Below are positions 49,742 to 57,824 of a DNA stretch of 64,000 nt, in pieces. A program made the translations under genes and the position numbers. The first letter of the stretch is position 1. Every line of letters begins with the position of its first letter. The notes beneath the pieces were generated by a model, which saw only the letters and a program-made list of their open reading frames with translations, ran no database searches and had not been told where the DNA came from. The DNA comes from Mucilaginibacter yixingensis (GTDB taxonomy: Bacteria > Bacteroidota > Bacteroidia > Sphingobacteriales > Sphingobacteriaceae), in contig NZ_CP160205.1 in assembly GCF_041080815.1 (NCBI RefSeq), forward strand, positions 4,898,001 through 4,962,000, in the 5' to 3' direction.

Positions 49742-50791
49742 TTAATTTAAAAAATTAGTTAAAAATATAAAAATGATTTGAGGCAATGCTAATTTTTTTA
49801 AATTTTTTCTTTCTGTGAAAAAATAATCCGACAGTAAATCAACGCTTTCAGCTTCAATTTCAATAAACTGAACCCATAAACGCTGATGGGTCAATACATG
49901 TTTTTTAACAGGATGAATTTTCTTAATAGTAGAATCCCCATTTACCAGCCCGCCATTTTTTGCCGCAATAAGTATTTCTTCTGGAGCCGCCTGCTCTGGA
50001 GTCTCTACCAGGGGCAGCTCATAAAGGTTGGCCCAAATATCGTTAGCGCCCCGCTTTTGCATCAGTATACGGTCTTCCCCGTCAGTTATCAGCAGGTAAT
50101 TAAAATGGCGTTCGCGGATCTTTAATTTATTCAGTTTTACGGGCAGCGCATTGATGGCATTGTGCTTAAAGGCATGACACCCCAATCGCACCGGACAAAT
50201 ACCACATGCCGGATTTTTGGGCTTACACAGCGTGGCCCCAAACTCCATCATCGCCTGGTTGTGCAAGCCGGGATGCTCTCGGTTCAGCAGCTCATCCGCC
50301 ATTTGCTGAAAGATCTTTTTGCCCTGCGTACTATTAATCGGTTCGCTGATGCCAAAGTAACGGGCAAGTACCCGGTATACATTACCGTCAACCACCGCGC
50401 GGGGTTCATCAGCAGAAAAAGAGGCAATAGCGGCGGCTGTATACTCACCTATTCCTTTCAGCTTAATCAGTTGCTCATAACCCGTGGGGAACTTTCCGCC
50501 AAAATGTTGTTGAACCAACTTGGCCGTTACCAGCATGTTGCGCCCACGCGAGTAATAGCCCAAGCCCTGCCACAGGCGCAGGATATCGTCTTCCGGCGCG
50601 GCGGCAAAATCGGTCACCGTCGGATAAGCCTCCAGGAACCGGTTAAAGTATGGCAGGCCCTGCTCCACACGGGTTTGCTGCAGTATAATTTCAGAAAGCC
50701 AGATGACGTAAGGGTCGTTGGTGTTGCGCCATGGCAGGTCGCGTTTGTTTTGCCGGTACCAGGCAATCAGCTCGTCAGAAAACAACATCAT
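49742..50791 (-). CDS. mutY: A/G-specific adenine glycosylase
   Basis: Removes adenine opposite 8-oxoguanine. 349 residues. The start MMLFSDELIAWYRQNKRDLPWRNT is typical; two adjacent ATGs are possible (50791 or 50788). HhH motif LKGIGEYTAAAIASF, then VDGNVYRVLARYF with the catalytic Asp, and the [4Fe-4S] set CKPKNPACGICPVRLGC (C-x6-C-x2-C-x5-C). A NUDIX-like C-terminal domain (about 215-349) recognises 8-oxoG. It shares a divergent region with HU. A TATTTTTG box ends 4 bases from the start. Confidence 0.97.
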   Translation of the reverse strand: MMLFSDELIAWYRQNKRDLPWRNTNDPYVIWLSEIILQQTRVEQGLPYFNRFLEAYPTVTDFAAAPEDDILRLWQGLGYYSRGRNMLVTAKLVQQHFGGKFPTGYEQLIKLKGIGEYTAAAIASFSADEPRAVVDGNVYRVLARYFGISEPINSTQGKKIFQQMADELLNREHPGLHNQAMMEFGATLCKPKNPACGICPVRLGCHAFKHNAINALPVKLNKLKIRERHFNYLLITDGEDRILMQKRGANDIWANLYELPLVETPEQAAPEEILIAAKNGGLVNGDSTIKKIHPVKKHVLTHQRLWVQFIEIEAESVDLLSDYFFTERKNLKKLALPQIIFIFLTNFLN

Positions 50792-50795
50792 TCGT

Positions 50796-50803
50796 CAAAA
50801 ATA
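50796..50803 (-). promoter_or_regulatory. Minus-7 box of mutY
   Basis: TATTTTTG on the minus strand, a full match to TAnnTTTG. It ends 4 bases before the ATG at 50791, suggesting a leaderless message. Confidence 0.55.
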
Positions 50804-50890
50804 CGCATTAAAATGAGGGGCGGTTTTTGTCCATTTTAATGCCCGTGTCAAAAAAAATTTCTTTTATTTCAATATTCGCGAATAAAGCGA

Positions 50891-50898
50891 TACTTTTG
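50891..50898 (+). promoter_or_regulatory. Minus-7 box of the HU operon
   Basis: TACTTTTG, a full match to TAnnTTTG, followed by a leader of about 45 bases before the HU ATG. Confidence 0.65.
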
Positions 50899-50948
50899 CA
50901 ACCCCAAAACAGTTAAGTATTTACATAATAAATAAAAGGAAAACAGAT

Positions 50949-51236
50949 ATGACTAAGGCAGAAATAATAGCTGAAATCTCATCTAAAACAGGCATTGAGA
51001 AGGTAGACGTTCAGGAGACTGTTGAGGCGTTTTTCAAAGTTGTGAAAACTTCAATGCAAAGCGGTGAAAACGTTTATGTGAGAGGTTTCGGTAGCTTTGT
51101 TGTTAAAAAAAGAGCTAAAAAAACTGCTCGCAATATCTCTAAAAATACTGCCATCATTATCCCAGAGCACTTTGTGCCAAGCTTTAAACCAGCCAAAACT
51201 TTTGTTGAAAAAGTAAAAAGCGGTAACAAAAAATAA
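50949..51236 (+). CDS. HU/IHF family DNA-binding protein
   Basis: 95 residues. MTKAEIIAEISSKTGI opens the family, the arm is VRGFGSFVVKKRAKKTARN, and the tail ending FVEKVKSGNKK is Lys-rich. These dimers bend and package DNA; IHF members bind specific sites, HU members do not, and the sequence alone does not settle which. First gene of a run HU, TPR protein, 29-residue protein, and then RNase E/G; the gaps are 16, 23 and 108 bases. Confidence 0.96.
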   Translation: MTKAEIIAEISSKTGIEKVDVQETVEAFFKVVKTSMQSGENVYVRGFGSFVVKKRAKKTARNISKNTAIIIPEHFVPSFKPAKTFVEKVKSGNKK

Positions 51237-51252
51237 TTAACCCCTTAAAAGG

Positions 51253-52128
51253 ATGAAAAAACAAACCATACAGATAGTTGTAATTGCTTCAGCTGTTGCC
51301 GTTACAGGCTATCTGTATAGTTTAAAACCAGTTAGGTTACAATCCGAAGAGAAATCGGGCCATAACAACGGCATGGTAGCAGGCTCAAAACCGGCACCAG
51401 CTGCTACAGCGGTAAACGTGGAGGCTTTATCGGCCACCGCAAAAACAGCTATCGGTCCAAACTTATCGGTACACATTAACGAACTGGAAGGCCAGCTAAA
51501 AGCGGCCCAGGGCACCGAGAAAACCAGCCTGCAATTGCAGTTGGCTAAAGCCTGGGATAACGTAAGCCAGCCTGCACCGGCAGCCTTCTATTACCAGGCA
51601 GCTGCCAAAAGCGAAAACAAGTTTGACGACTGGCTGCAAGCCGGTAACCGTTTTAACTCTGCCTTTCGCGTTACGCAAGACAGTACCCTGCAAGCCACCA
51701 TGCTTGCCGGCTCTGTTGAAGCATTTACCAAAGCCACCGCCATGCAGCCCAACAACCTGGAAGCAAAAACAGGCCTGGGCGTAGCTTATGTTAACGGTGG
51801 TGCACCATCGCCAATGCAGGGCATCAGCCTGTTGCTGGAAGTGGTTGGTAAAGAGCCGAACAACTGGAACGCCAACTTTAACCTTGGCTTATTCTCCATG
51901 AAATCGGGCCAGTTTGATAAAGCGGTTATCCGTTTCACCAAGCTGATTGAAATGAAAAGCGGCGACAAGCGCAGTATTGAGCCTTACTTTTACCTGGCCG
52001 AAAGCTATAAACAGCTGGGCGAGAAAGAGAAAGCCATTGCAGCTTACACCGCTTGTAAAGAAATGATGTCGGACGATCCGGAATTTACAAAACAGATCGA
52101 CAGATATATAAGCGAATTAAAACATTAA
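51253..52128 (+). CDS. TPR-repeat protein with N-terminal membrane anchor
   Basis: 291 residues. An N-terminal hydrophobic segment (IQIVVIASAVAVTGYLY, about 5-21) anchors or exports it. Three or more TPR units follow, including AFTKATAMQPNNLEAKTGLG, LLLEVVGKEPNNWNANFNLGLF and IEPYFYLAESYKQLGEKEKAIAAY. Probably periplasmic. Its place between HU and the small basic protein suggests co-transcription but not a common role. Function unknown. Confidence 0.88.
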   Translation: MKKQTIQIVVIASAVAVTGYLYSLKPVRLQSEEKSGHNNGMVAGSKPAPAATAVNVEALSATAKTAIGPNLSVHINELEGQLKAAQGTEKTSLQLQLAKAWDNVSQPAPAAFYYQAAAKSENKFDDWLQAGNRFNSAFRVTQDSTLQATMLAGSVEAFTKATAMQPNNLEAKTGLGVAYVNGGAPSPMQGISLLLEVVGKEPNNWNANFNLGLFSMKSGQFDKAVIRFTKLIEMKSGDKRSIEPYFYLAESYKQLGEKEKAIAAYTACKEMMSDDPEFTKQIDRYISELKH

Positions 52129-52151
52129 TTAACCCTTAAAAAATTAAAATT

Positions 52152-52241
52152 ATGCCAAGCGGTAAAAAACGTAAAAGACATAAAATGGCCACCCACAAAC
52201 GCAAAAAACGTTTAAGAAAAAACAGGCACAAAAAGAAATAA
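52152..52241 (+). CDS. 29-residue basic protein, AURKAIP1/COX24 (bS22/mS38)-like
   Basis: A 29-residue reading frame starting MPSGKKRKRHKMATHKRKKR and ending RKNRHKKK. About 60% of residues are Lys, Arg or His, with no acidic residue. The pattern MxxHKRKKRLRKNRHK resembles the AURKAIP1/COX24 (PF08213) motif of the mitochondrial ribosomal protein mS38 and mycobacterial bS22. A small-subunit ribosomal protein is therefore the best guess. It is well placed 23 bases after the TPR gene. Its stop is part of a perfect hairpin. Too short for most gene finders. Confidence 0.75.
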   Translation: MPSGKKRKRHKMATHKRKKRLRKNRHKKK

Positions 52242-52260
52242 GCTATCCCCATAGCTTATT
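52237..52260 (+). terminator. Hairpin overlapping the small protein's stop
   Basis: AATAAGCTAT (52237-52246) pairs perfectly with ATAGCTTATT (52251-52260) around CCCC, followed by only a short T-run. It can act as a partial terminator or RNA-protecting end, or as part of the rng leader. Confidence 0.6.
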
Positions 52261-52303
52261 TTCCTGTTTTAACGGGTTATATTTTATTGTTTACCTCACA
52301 ACG

Positions 52304-52332
52304 AAAGCCGGCTTATTATCCCGCCGGCTTTT
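52304..52332 (+). promoter_or_regulatory. Leader hairpin of the RNase E/G gene
   Basis: AAAGCCGGC (52304-52312) pairs with GCCGGCTTT (52323-52331), loop of 10 bases, ending 18 bases before the TTG start. By itself it resembles a terminator with a weak T-run. In front of an RNase E/G gene it could instead be the target of autoregulation, as the E. coli rne leader is. The latter is inference. Confidence 0.5.
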
Positions 52333-52349
52333 AGAAAACGGAATAGCAG

Positions 52350-53900
52350 TTGATAAAAGAATTAATTATCGATTCGACCCCTAATGGGTCGACTATTGCC
52401 TTATTACAGGATAAACAGCTTGTAGAACTCCACAAAGAGCACATCAACAACAATTACACCGTTGGTGATATTTATCTCGGCAGGATCAAAAAGATCATGC
52501 CCGGGTTAAATGCCGCGTTTGTGGACGTAGGTTACGAGAAGGATGCTTTTTTGCATTATTTAGATCTCGGTCCGCAGGTGCAAAGCCTGCTTAAACTCAC
52601 TAAGCAAGTTAAAAGCGGCGGCTATACAGCCAAACTGCTGGATAACTTTAAGCTGGAGGCCGACATCAACAAAGCGGGGAAAATTTCTGAGGTATTAACC
52701 AAAGGCCAGCTCATACCGGTACAGATTGCCAAAGAGCCTATCTCTACCAAAGGGCCACGCCTTAGTTCAGACTTGTCTATTGCCGGCCGGTATGTGGTGC
52801 TGGTGCCTTTTTCTGAAACGATATCCATATCGAAAAAGATTAAGAGCAACACCGAGCGTACCCGTTTACGCAAGATCATTGAGAGCATTAAACCTAAAAA
52901 TTTCGGCGTAATCATCCGCACCGTGTCTGAGAACAAGGGCGTAGCCGAGATGCAAAAGGACTTGCTTGATCTGGTCTCTAAATGGGAAAGCTTTATTACC
53001 CGCCTGCCTGGTACAGAACCTTCAAAAAAGGTTTTGGGCGAGATAGACCGTACCTCAACTATCCTGCGCGATATTCTAAATCCGGATTTTCAGCACATCT
53101 ATGTAAACGAGACCTCGATTTACGAGGAGATCAAATCATACGTGCACGAAATATCGCCGGAGATGGAGAATATCGTGAGGCTGCATAAGCACAAAGATCC
53201 AATCTTCGAGCACTACGGTATCGAAAAGCAAATCAAGGGCGCGTTTGGCAAAACAGTAAACCTAGCCGGCGGCGCTTATCTTGTAATAGAGCATACAGAA
53301 GCCCTGCACGTCATAGACGTGAACAGCGGCAACAGAACAGCCAATAAAGAAAACCAGGAAGAAAATGCCTTCCAGGTGAACAAAGAGGCTGCTAAAGAAA
53401 TTGCGCGACAGCTGCGGCTGCGCGATATGGGCGGTATTGTGGTGATTGATTTCATTGACATGCACAAGCCAACCAACAGAAAGGAATTGTTTGATTTTCT
53501 TCGTCAGGAGATGTCGCACGACAGGGCTAAGCATACCATTTTGCCGCCCAGCAAGTTTGGACTGGTACAAATTACCCGCCAGCGCGTGCGTCCTGAAATG
53601 AATATTGTTACCAGCGAGGTGTGCCCAACCTGCCACGGCACCGGCACCGTACGCCCAACAATATTATTGCTAGACGATATTGAAAACAATTTCAATTACA
53701 TACTGGTAGAACAGAACGAGAAACACATTACACTGTGTGTTCACCCTTACATTGAGGCCTACATTAAAAAAGGCATCATGAGCCGTCAAAGGAAATGGTA
53801 TTTCAAATACGGCCAATGGATAAAGGTGAAAAGCAATTCAAGCTACCAGATTACCGAGTTCCATTTTTTCTCGAACAAAGACGAAGAGATCAAACTATAA
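52350..53900 (+). CDS. Ribonuclease E/G family protein
   Basis: 516 residues, RNase G-like. The TTG at 52350 is the start because the protein opens MIKELIIDSTPNGSTIALL as the family does, and no ATG occurs until after the S1 domain begins. S1 domain at about 35-125 (YLGRIKKIMPGLNAAFVDVG); catalytic Asp residues in HVIDVNSGN (near 320) and VVIDFIDMH (near 365); zinc link CPTCHGTG (near 424). It initiates mRNA decay and rRNA maturation by 5'-end dependent cleavage. No long C-terminal scaffold, so it resembles RNase G. A hairpin pair lies in its leader. Confidence 0.95.
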   Translation: MIKELIIDSTPNGSTIALLQDKQLVELHKEHINNNYTVGDIYLGRIKKIMPGLNAAFVDVGYEKDAFLHYLDLGPQVQSLLKLTKQVKSGGYTAKLLDNFKLEADINKAGKISEVLTKGQLIPVQIAKEPISTKGPRLSSDLSIAGRYVVLVPFSETISISKKIKSNTERTRLRKIIESIKPKNFGVIIRTVSENKGVAEMQKDLLDLVSKWESFITRLPGTEPSKKVLGEIDRTSTILRDILNPDFQHIYVNETSIYEEIKSYVHEISPEMENIVRLHKHKDPIFEHYGIEKQIKGAFGKTVNLAGGAYLVIEHTEALHVIDVNSGNRTANKENQEENAFQVNKEAAKEIARQLRLRDMGGIVVIDFIDMHKPTNRKELFDFLRQEMSHDRAKHTILPPSKFGLVQITRQRVRPEMNIVTSEVCPTCHGTGTVRPTILLLDDIENNFNYILVEQNEKHITLCVHPYIEAYIKKGIMSRQRKWYFKYGQWIKVKSNSSYQITEFHFFSNKDEEIKL

Positions 53901-53920
53901 AGCGGATTTGTCCGAAAAGA

Positions 53921-53993
53921 GATAATGAAAAGCGCCCTGCATTGCGGGGCGCTTTTTTGTTTAAATTAGCGCTGCTTTATCACAATTTATATG
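53921..53993 (+). promoter_or_regulatory. Terminator plus leader module, copy 1
   Basis: Contains the RNase E/G terminator (AAAGCGCCC and GGGCGCTTT arms, 53929-53953) and then AATTAGC, CTTTATCACAATTTATATG up to the ATG. The same run of about 70 bases recurs before the second paralogue (55048-55117) with a few changes. Confidence 0.75.
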
Positions 53994-55019
53994 CGCTTTT
54001 GTAAGACCATTTTCACGGCACTAATGCTTGCTTCAAGTGTAGCCACCGCACTAGCACAAAACACCTCCATCAACACAAGTAAATTACTTCCTGGGCAAAA
54101 TGCCTATTACCTGGATAAAGATGGCGAAAGGGTAGATTCTAAAGATAGCGCCCAAATAGTACGGGTATTTAACGGTTACGATTCTGTAGCTCACCTTTAT
54201 GACTTATCCGAGTATGATATAAAAAGCGGGCAGCGTATCATGATTGGACGGTCATCCAGTGGTTATCCGTTATCGCTTGAGGGCTCCTGCGTATCCTTCT
54301 ATGTTAATGGAAAACGTAAAAGCGTCATCAGCTATAAAAAGGGCTATCCAACCGGAAATGGTTCTTTTTATTATCCCAATGGTAAGCCTTATCAAATTTT
54401 GCTATATAACGATATTAAGACGTTGGGCAAATTGTACAAAAGCATGGATTACATTCCTGAAAGCGAAAGGCAGAATATTATAGCCAGTTATGACACTACC
54501 GGGAAACAAATGGTGATAGACGGCAAAGGCCATTTTGTTGGATATAGCGATGATTTTAAACTAATTGAACAGGAAGGAGACGTTGAGAATGGCAAAAGAG
54601 TTGGTAAATGGCAGGGCCAACTATCTAACTATACTTATACCGAACAATATAACAATGGCAAATTAATAAGCGGTGTTTCAACTGATGCCGAAGGCTTACA
54701 ACATCCTTATGATAAATTCAGGACTAACGCAGACTATCCAACCGGGCTGACCGATCTTTATGCATTTATCGGCCAAACCGTACGATACCCGATAGCCGAC
54801 CGTAAAAACAATGTACAGGGAAAGGTATTTATCACATTTATTATCAGCGAAGACGGCACGCTCCACAATCTGATATGTCTGCGGGCGCCATCATACGATA
54901 TGGCCGACGAAACCATCCGGGTACTCAAACTATCCCCAAAGTGGAAACCATCATTAGTAAGAGGCATACCAGCCAAACAAGTATTTACGCTGCCCGTTTC
55001 TTTTACTTTAAGCAGATAG
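53991..55019 (+). CDS. Secreted MORN-like protein with TonB C-terminal domain, paralogue 1
   Basis: 342 residues, signal peptide MRFCKTIFTALMLASSVATALAQ. An N-terminal module has YYLDKDGERVDSKDSAQIVRV. YwqK/MORN-type repeats follow (about 95-240: CVSFYVNGKRKSVISYKKG, YYPNGKPYQILLY, GKRVGKWQG, EQYNNGKLISG). A TonB C-terminal domain closes it (about 258-342), with NVQGKVFITFIISEDGTL and SPKWKPSLVRGIPAKQVFTLPV. No membrane anchor or Pro-rich spacer, so it is not a normal TonB. Role unknown, in the periplasm or outside. First of four array members. Confidence 0.85.
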   Translation: MRFCKTIFTALMLASSVATALAQNTSINTSKLLPGQNAYYLDKDGERVDSKDSAQIVRVFNGYDSVAHLYDLSEYDIKSGQRIMIGRSSSGYPLSLEGSCVSFYVNGKRKSVISYKKGYPTGNGSFYYPNGKPYQILLYNDIKTLGKLYKSMDYIPESERQNIIASYDTTGKQMVIDGKGHFVGYSDDFKLIEQEGDVENGKRVGKWQGQLSNYTYTEQYNNGKLISGVSTDAEGLQHPYDKFRTNADYPTGLTDLYAFIGQTVRYPIADRKNNVQGKVFITFIISEDGTLHNLICLRAPSYDMADETIRVLKLSPKWKPSLVRGIPAKQVFTLPVSFTLSR

Positions 55020-55047
55020 ATCTACCCGGCCGCCATTTACCCAAAAA

Positions 55048-55117
55048 GATAATGAAAAGCGCCCTGCACTGCGGGCCGCTTTTTTTAAATTAGCACGGCT
55101 TTATCGCAATTTATATG
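55048..55117 (+). promoter_or_regulatory. Terminator plus leader module, copy 2
   Basis: GATAATGAAAAGCGCCCTGC, then a hairpin arm with GGGCCGCTTTTTTT, then AAATTAGC, CTTTATCGCAATTTATATG. Same as the copy at 53921-53993, with a base change in the second hairpin arm. Ends at the ATG of the second paralogue. Confidence 0.75.
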
Positions 55118-56125
55118 AAACACTTCTTTACTTGCTTCTTCCTTTTAACCGCCGCCTGTTTTGCAAAAGCGCAGGGGCAATCAACCGTTTACTATCTGAA
55201 TAAAAAAGGGCAGATCACCACCAGTAAAGATAGCGCCCTGATTGTCCGTACAGTTACCTCCCAAGACGCAGCGACAGGCCTATATGCTTTCAATGATGCT
55301 ACAACATCTGGAAAGCAGATTTGCAGCGGACAGACTACAAAGATCAACCAACTCTATCTACAGGGTCACTTTACGGCTTATTATCCATCGGGCAGCAAAC
55401 TGGCCGATGCGGTTTTCAATAATGATCAGCGCCAGGTCATTACCATTTACTATCCAAACGGGCAACAATACCTAACAGAAAAAACAACTTATGAGTCTCC
55501 CTCTTCCGGCAAATATGGCAGAATTACCGACGTTCAAATATTAACCTGTGCAGACTCTACCGGGAAGATGCTAACAGCAAACGGCAATGGTAGCTTTATT
55601 GACTATCAGCCTCAAATAGCGGCCCCAGAATGGTCTTCTGCCGCGTTTCGTTACGGCGCATTCCACGAAGGTTACGCTTCCGGAGAGCTAAAAAATGGAG
55701 AAAAAGACGGCAAATGGGAAGGCGGGAACCGGTTGTTTGCCTACGAGGATCTATACCAGGGCGGAAAATTTGTAAAAGGCAAATCGTTCAATAATGGAAA
55801 GACTTACGAGTACACTGAGCTTGAAAAATCTGCTGAGTTTAATGGCGGGATAACCGCTTTTTACCAATGTCTGAGCCAGAATGTGGTCTACCCCCAAAGC
55901 GCACGTCGAAGCAAAATATCGGGCGAAGTATTTGTAACGTTTGTTATAAATTTTGATGGGCACCTAACCGAAGCCAAAGTATTACGCTCCCCACATCCAG
56001 ACTTGAGTGCCGCCGCATTGCAGGCACTTGCTCAATGCCCAGCCTGGACCCCGGGTACGCAAAGAGGCAGACCGGTTCGTCAACAATTTACTGTCCCATT
56101 AACTTTTACGCTGCCGGGTAATTAA
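55115..56125 (+). CDS. Secreted MORN-like protein with TonB C-terminal domain, paralogue 2
   Basis: 336 residues, signal peptide MKHFFTCFFLLTAACFAKAQ. The plan equals paralogue 1: VYYLNKKGQITTSKDSALIVRT, MORN-type repeats (GHFTAYYPSGSKLADAVF, YYPNGQQYLTEK, NGEKDGKWEG, YQGGKFVKGKS), then a TonB C-terminal domain (about 245-336) with ISGEVFVTFVINFDGHLTEA and CPAWTPGTQRGRPVRQQFTVPL. Its leader is a copy of the one before paralogue 1, which shows a tandem duplication of gene plus promoter. Confidence 0.85.
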   Translation: MKHFFTCFFLLTAACFAKAQGQSTVYYLNKKGQITTSKDSALIVRTVTSQDAATGLYAFNDATTSGKQICSGQTTKINQLYLQGHFTAYYPSGSKLADAVFNNDQRQVITIYYPNGQQYLTEKTTYESPSSGKYGRITDVQILTCADSTGKMLTANGNGSFIDYQPQIAAPEWSSAAFRYGAFHEGYASGELKNGEKDGKWEGGNRLFAYEDLYQGGKFVKGKSFNNGKTYEYTELEKSAEFNGGITAFYQCLSQNVVYPQSARRSKISGEVFVTFVINFDGHLTEAKVLRSPHPDLSAAALQALAQCPAWTPGTQRGRPVRQQFTVPLTFTLPGN

Positions 56126-56161
56126 TCTGCTAAACACCCCGACGCCTTAACTAGCCTAGCA

Positions 56162-56683
56162 CTACTCGGCCGCCTTCGCGCTCATATTCAACGCCAGGTG
56201 TAGTGTGGCATCCATATCGAGTTTATGGCGTACGGTGTATTGCATGCGCACTTTCAGGCGGGGCAAGCGCACCAGTTTGTCAAGCCTGGCAGATTGATCT
56301 GCATCCAGCACCAGGCTTTTACCAACGTTGGGGCCAATGTCTGTACGCTGCGCAACCAGCACTTCGCTGCTGCCATCTTCCTTAGAAAGATAGATTTTGA
56401 TAGAAGCAATGTTACCAATGTTAAAGTCAGACGGATTATCAGCTTCAATTTTTGCTGACGATACGTGTACCTGCTCAATTTTATAGGCATTATTACCATC
56501 CTTGCTAAACTTCTGGTCGAAACTTTGCGACATGGCGGTTACCTCGCCCGGTTTGCCCGGCTCGGCACTGATGGGCACCACCAGGTTAGCAGTATATGGA
56601 AAAGCAGATTTTACAACAGATTGAAAAGTTCCGCAAGCCGTTAACAAAGCAGCAGCAAACAACAAAGGCAGTTTTTTGAACAT
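56162..56683 (-). CDS. Hypothetical lipoprotein inside the MORN array
   Basis: 173 residues. Signal MFKKLPLLFAAALLTAC with lipobox Cys17. The mature part has mixed strands (FPYTANLVVPISAEPGKPG, KVRMQYTVRHKLDMDATLHLAL), without known motif. It is on the opposite strand between paralogues 2 and 3, and its start faces the start of paralogue 3 across an 81-base AT-rich region. Envelope lipoprotein of unknown function; it may be a later insertion into the array. Confidence 0.75.
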   Translation of the reverse strand: MFKKLPLLFAAALLTACGTFQSVVKSAFPYTANLVVPISAEPGKPGEVTAMSQSFDQKFSKDGNNAYKIEQVHVSSAKIEADNPSDFNIGNIASIKIYLSKEDGSSEVLVAQRTDIGPNVGKSLVLDADQSARLDKLVRLPRLKVRMQYTVRHKLDMDATLHLALNMSAKAAE

Positions 56684-56764
56684 GGAGGTAGCGTTAAAAT
56701 ATAGTGCGCAAATTAATCACTTTTTGAATAAGCGTACAAAACCATATTTTAGTATGACCATTCC

Positions 56765-57811
56765 ATGTCTAAACCTATGCGCATTTTCATTTTTTTTGCC
56801 TGCGTCATCGTACCTTTTGTGGCATCGGCACAACGGCCAACAGATACCGTTTACTTTAATGCCAATGAAGACGTTATCAGTAACAAAGAGGCGGCAGCCT
56901 ATTACCGGGTAATTACCAAACGGGCGGCCGACGGCAGTTTTGATTTTACACAATACCAGAAAGACGGCACCTGGCTAACGTCTCACGCTTCAAACACTAT
57001 TAACCAACCCATATACGATGGCTTGCAAACCTGGTACTACACCACGGGCAAACCACACGAAGAACGGACGTTTGTACACGGCTTACGCAAACAAATTCTG
57101 GTCTATTATCCTAACGGAAATTTATCACTCAAGCTAACATACAAAGGCAACTTTAGCCCTCCGCTGGTGATGTATCAAGCCCTGCCAGATGGTAAAGCAC
57201 TGGTAGAAAACGGACAAGGTACCGGCCTCCTGTTTTCCATTGTAAATACTCAAAATGCCTTAGTTGACAGCGCTGCCCAAAGTTATACCCTTACCGGGAA
57301 ATATATTGATGGCGTAAAAGAAGGTACATGGACAGGAAAAGACACCCGTGGTTATACCGTAGAAGAACAGTATGAACACGATAAATTTAAAAATGGCACC
57401 ACCATCACGCCCAGCGGCAAAAAACACAACTACACCAATGTGCTTGTCATTCCCGATTTTAAAAGCAAGCGTGGCAAAATAGATACTTTCATAATCGCCC
57501 ATTTGCAAAACCCGGCTGATACCCTGAACCTTTGGCACCGCTATGATACCGACAAGCACATTTCTATTGCCTACAAAATTGCTGCCAATGGAGACATCAC
57601 CGGCGCGTATGGCTATCTGAGCAATGGATCAACTGTCGAACTTAAACTTACCCGGAAACTTCCCCGTATAGAGCCCGGCACTGTTCGTGGTATAAAAACA
57701 GCTTTCTTTATGCCTGCGAGTAACTGGCTGGGGTATCCGCAGCCCCGGCGTAATTATCCTCCATTTCAGGTAGACCCTGACCTAAGCGGCCATTACAAAG
57801 GACATCAATAA
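56765..57811 (+). CDS. Secreted MORN-like protein with degenerate TonB-like C-terminus, paralogue 3
   Basis: 348 residues, starting MSKPMRIFIFFACVIVPFVASAQ, a signal peptide; a second ATG four codons in is possible. N-terminal VYFNANEDVISNKEAAAYYRV parallels the module of paralogues 1 and 2. MORN-type repeats follow (WYYTTGKPHEERTFVHGLRK, YYPNGNLSLKL, DGVKEGTWTG, EQYEHDKFKNG). The C-terminus keeps the strand pattern HISIAYKIAANGDITG and IEPGTVRGIKTAFFMP of the TonB-CTD but diverges, and ends NYPPFQVDPDLSGHYKG. Co-transcribed with paralogue 4 (13-base gap). Confidence 0.82.
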   Translation: MSKPMRIFIFFACVIVPFVASAQRPTDTVYFNANEDVISNKEAAAYYRVITKRAADGSFDFTQYQKDGTWLTSHASNTINQPIYDGLQTWYYTTGKPHEERTFVHGLRKQILVYYPNGNLSLKLTYKGNFSPPLVMYQALPDGKALVENGQGTGLLFSIVNTQNALVDSAAQSYTLTGKYIDGVKEGTWTGKDTRGYTVEEQYEHDKFKNGTTITPSGKKHNYTNVLVIPDFKSKRGKIDTFIIAHLQNPADTLNLWHRYDTDKHISIAYKIAANGDITGAYGYLSNGSTVELKLTRKLPRIEPGTVRGIKTAFFMPASNWLGYPQPRRNYPPFQVDPDLSGHYKGHQ

Positions 57812-57824
57812 GATTTGTATAAAC

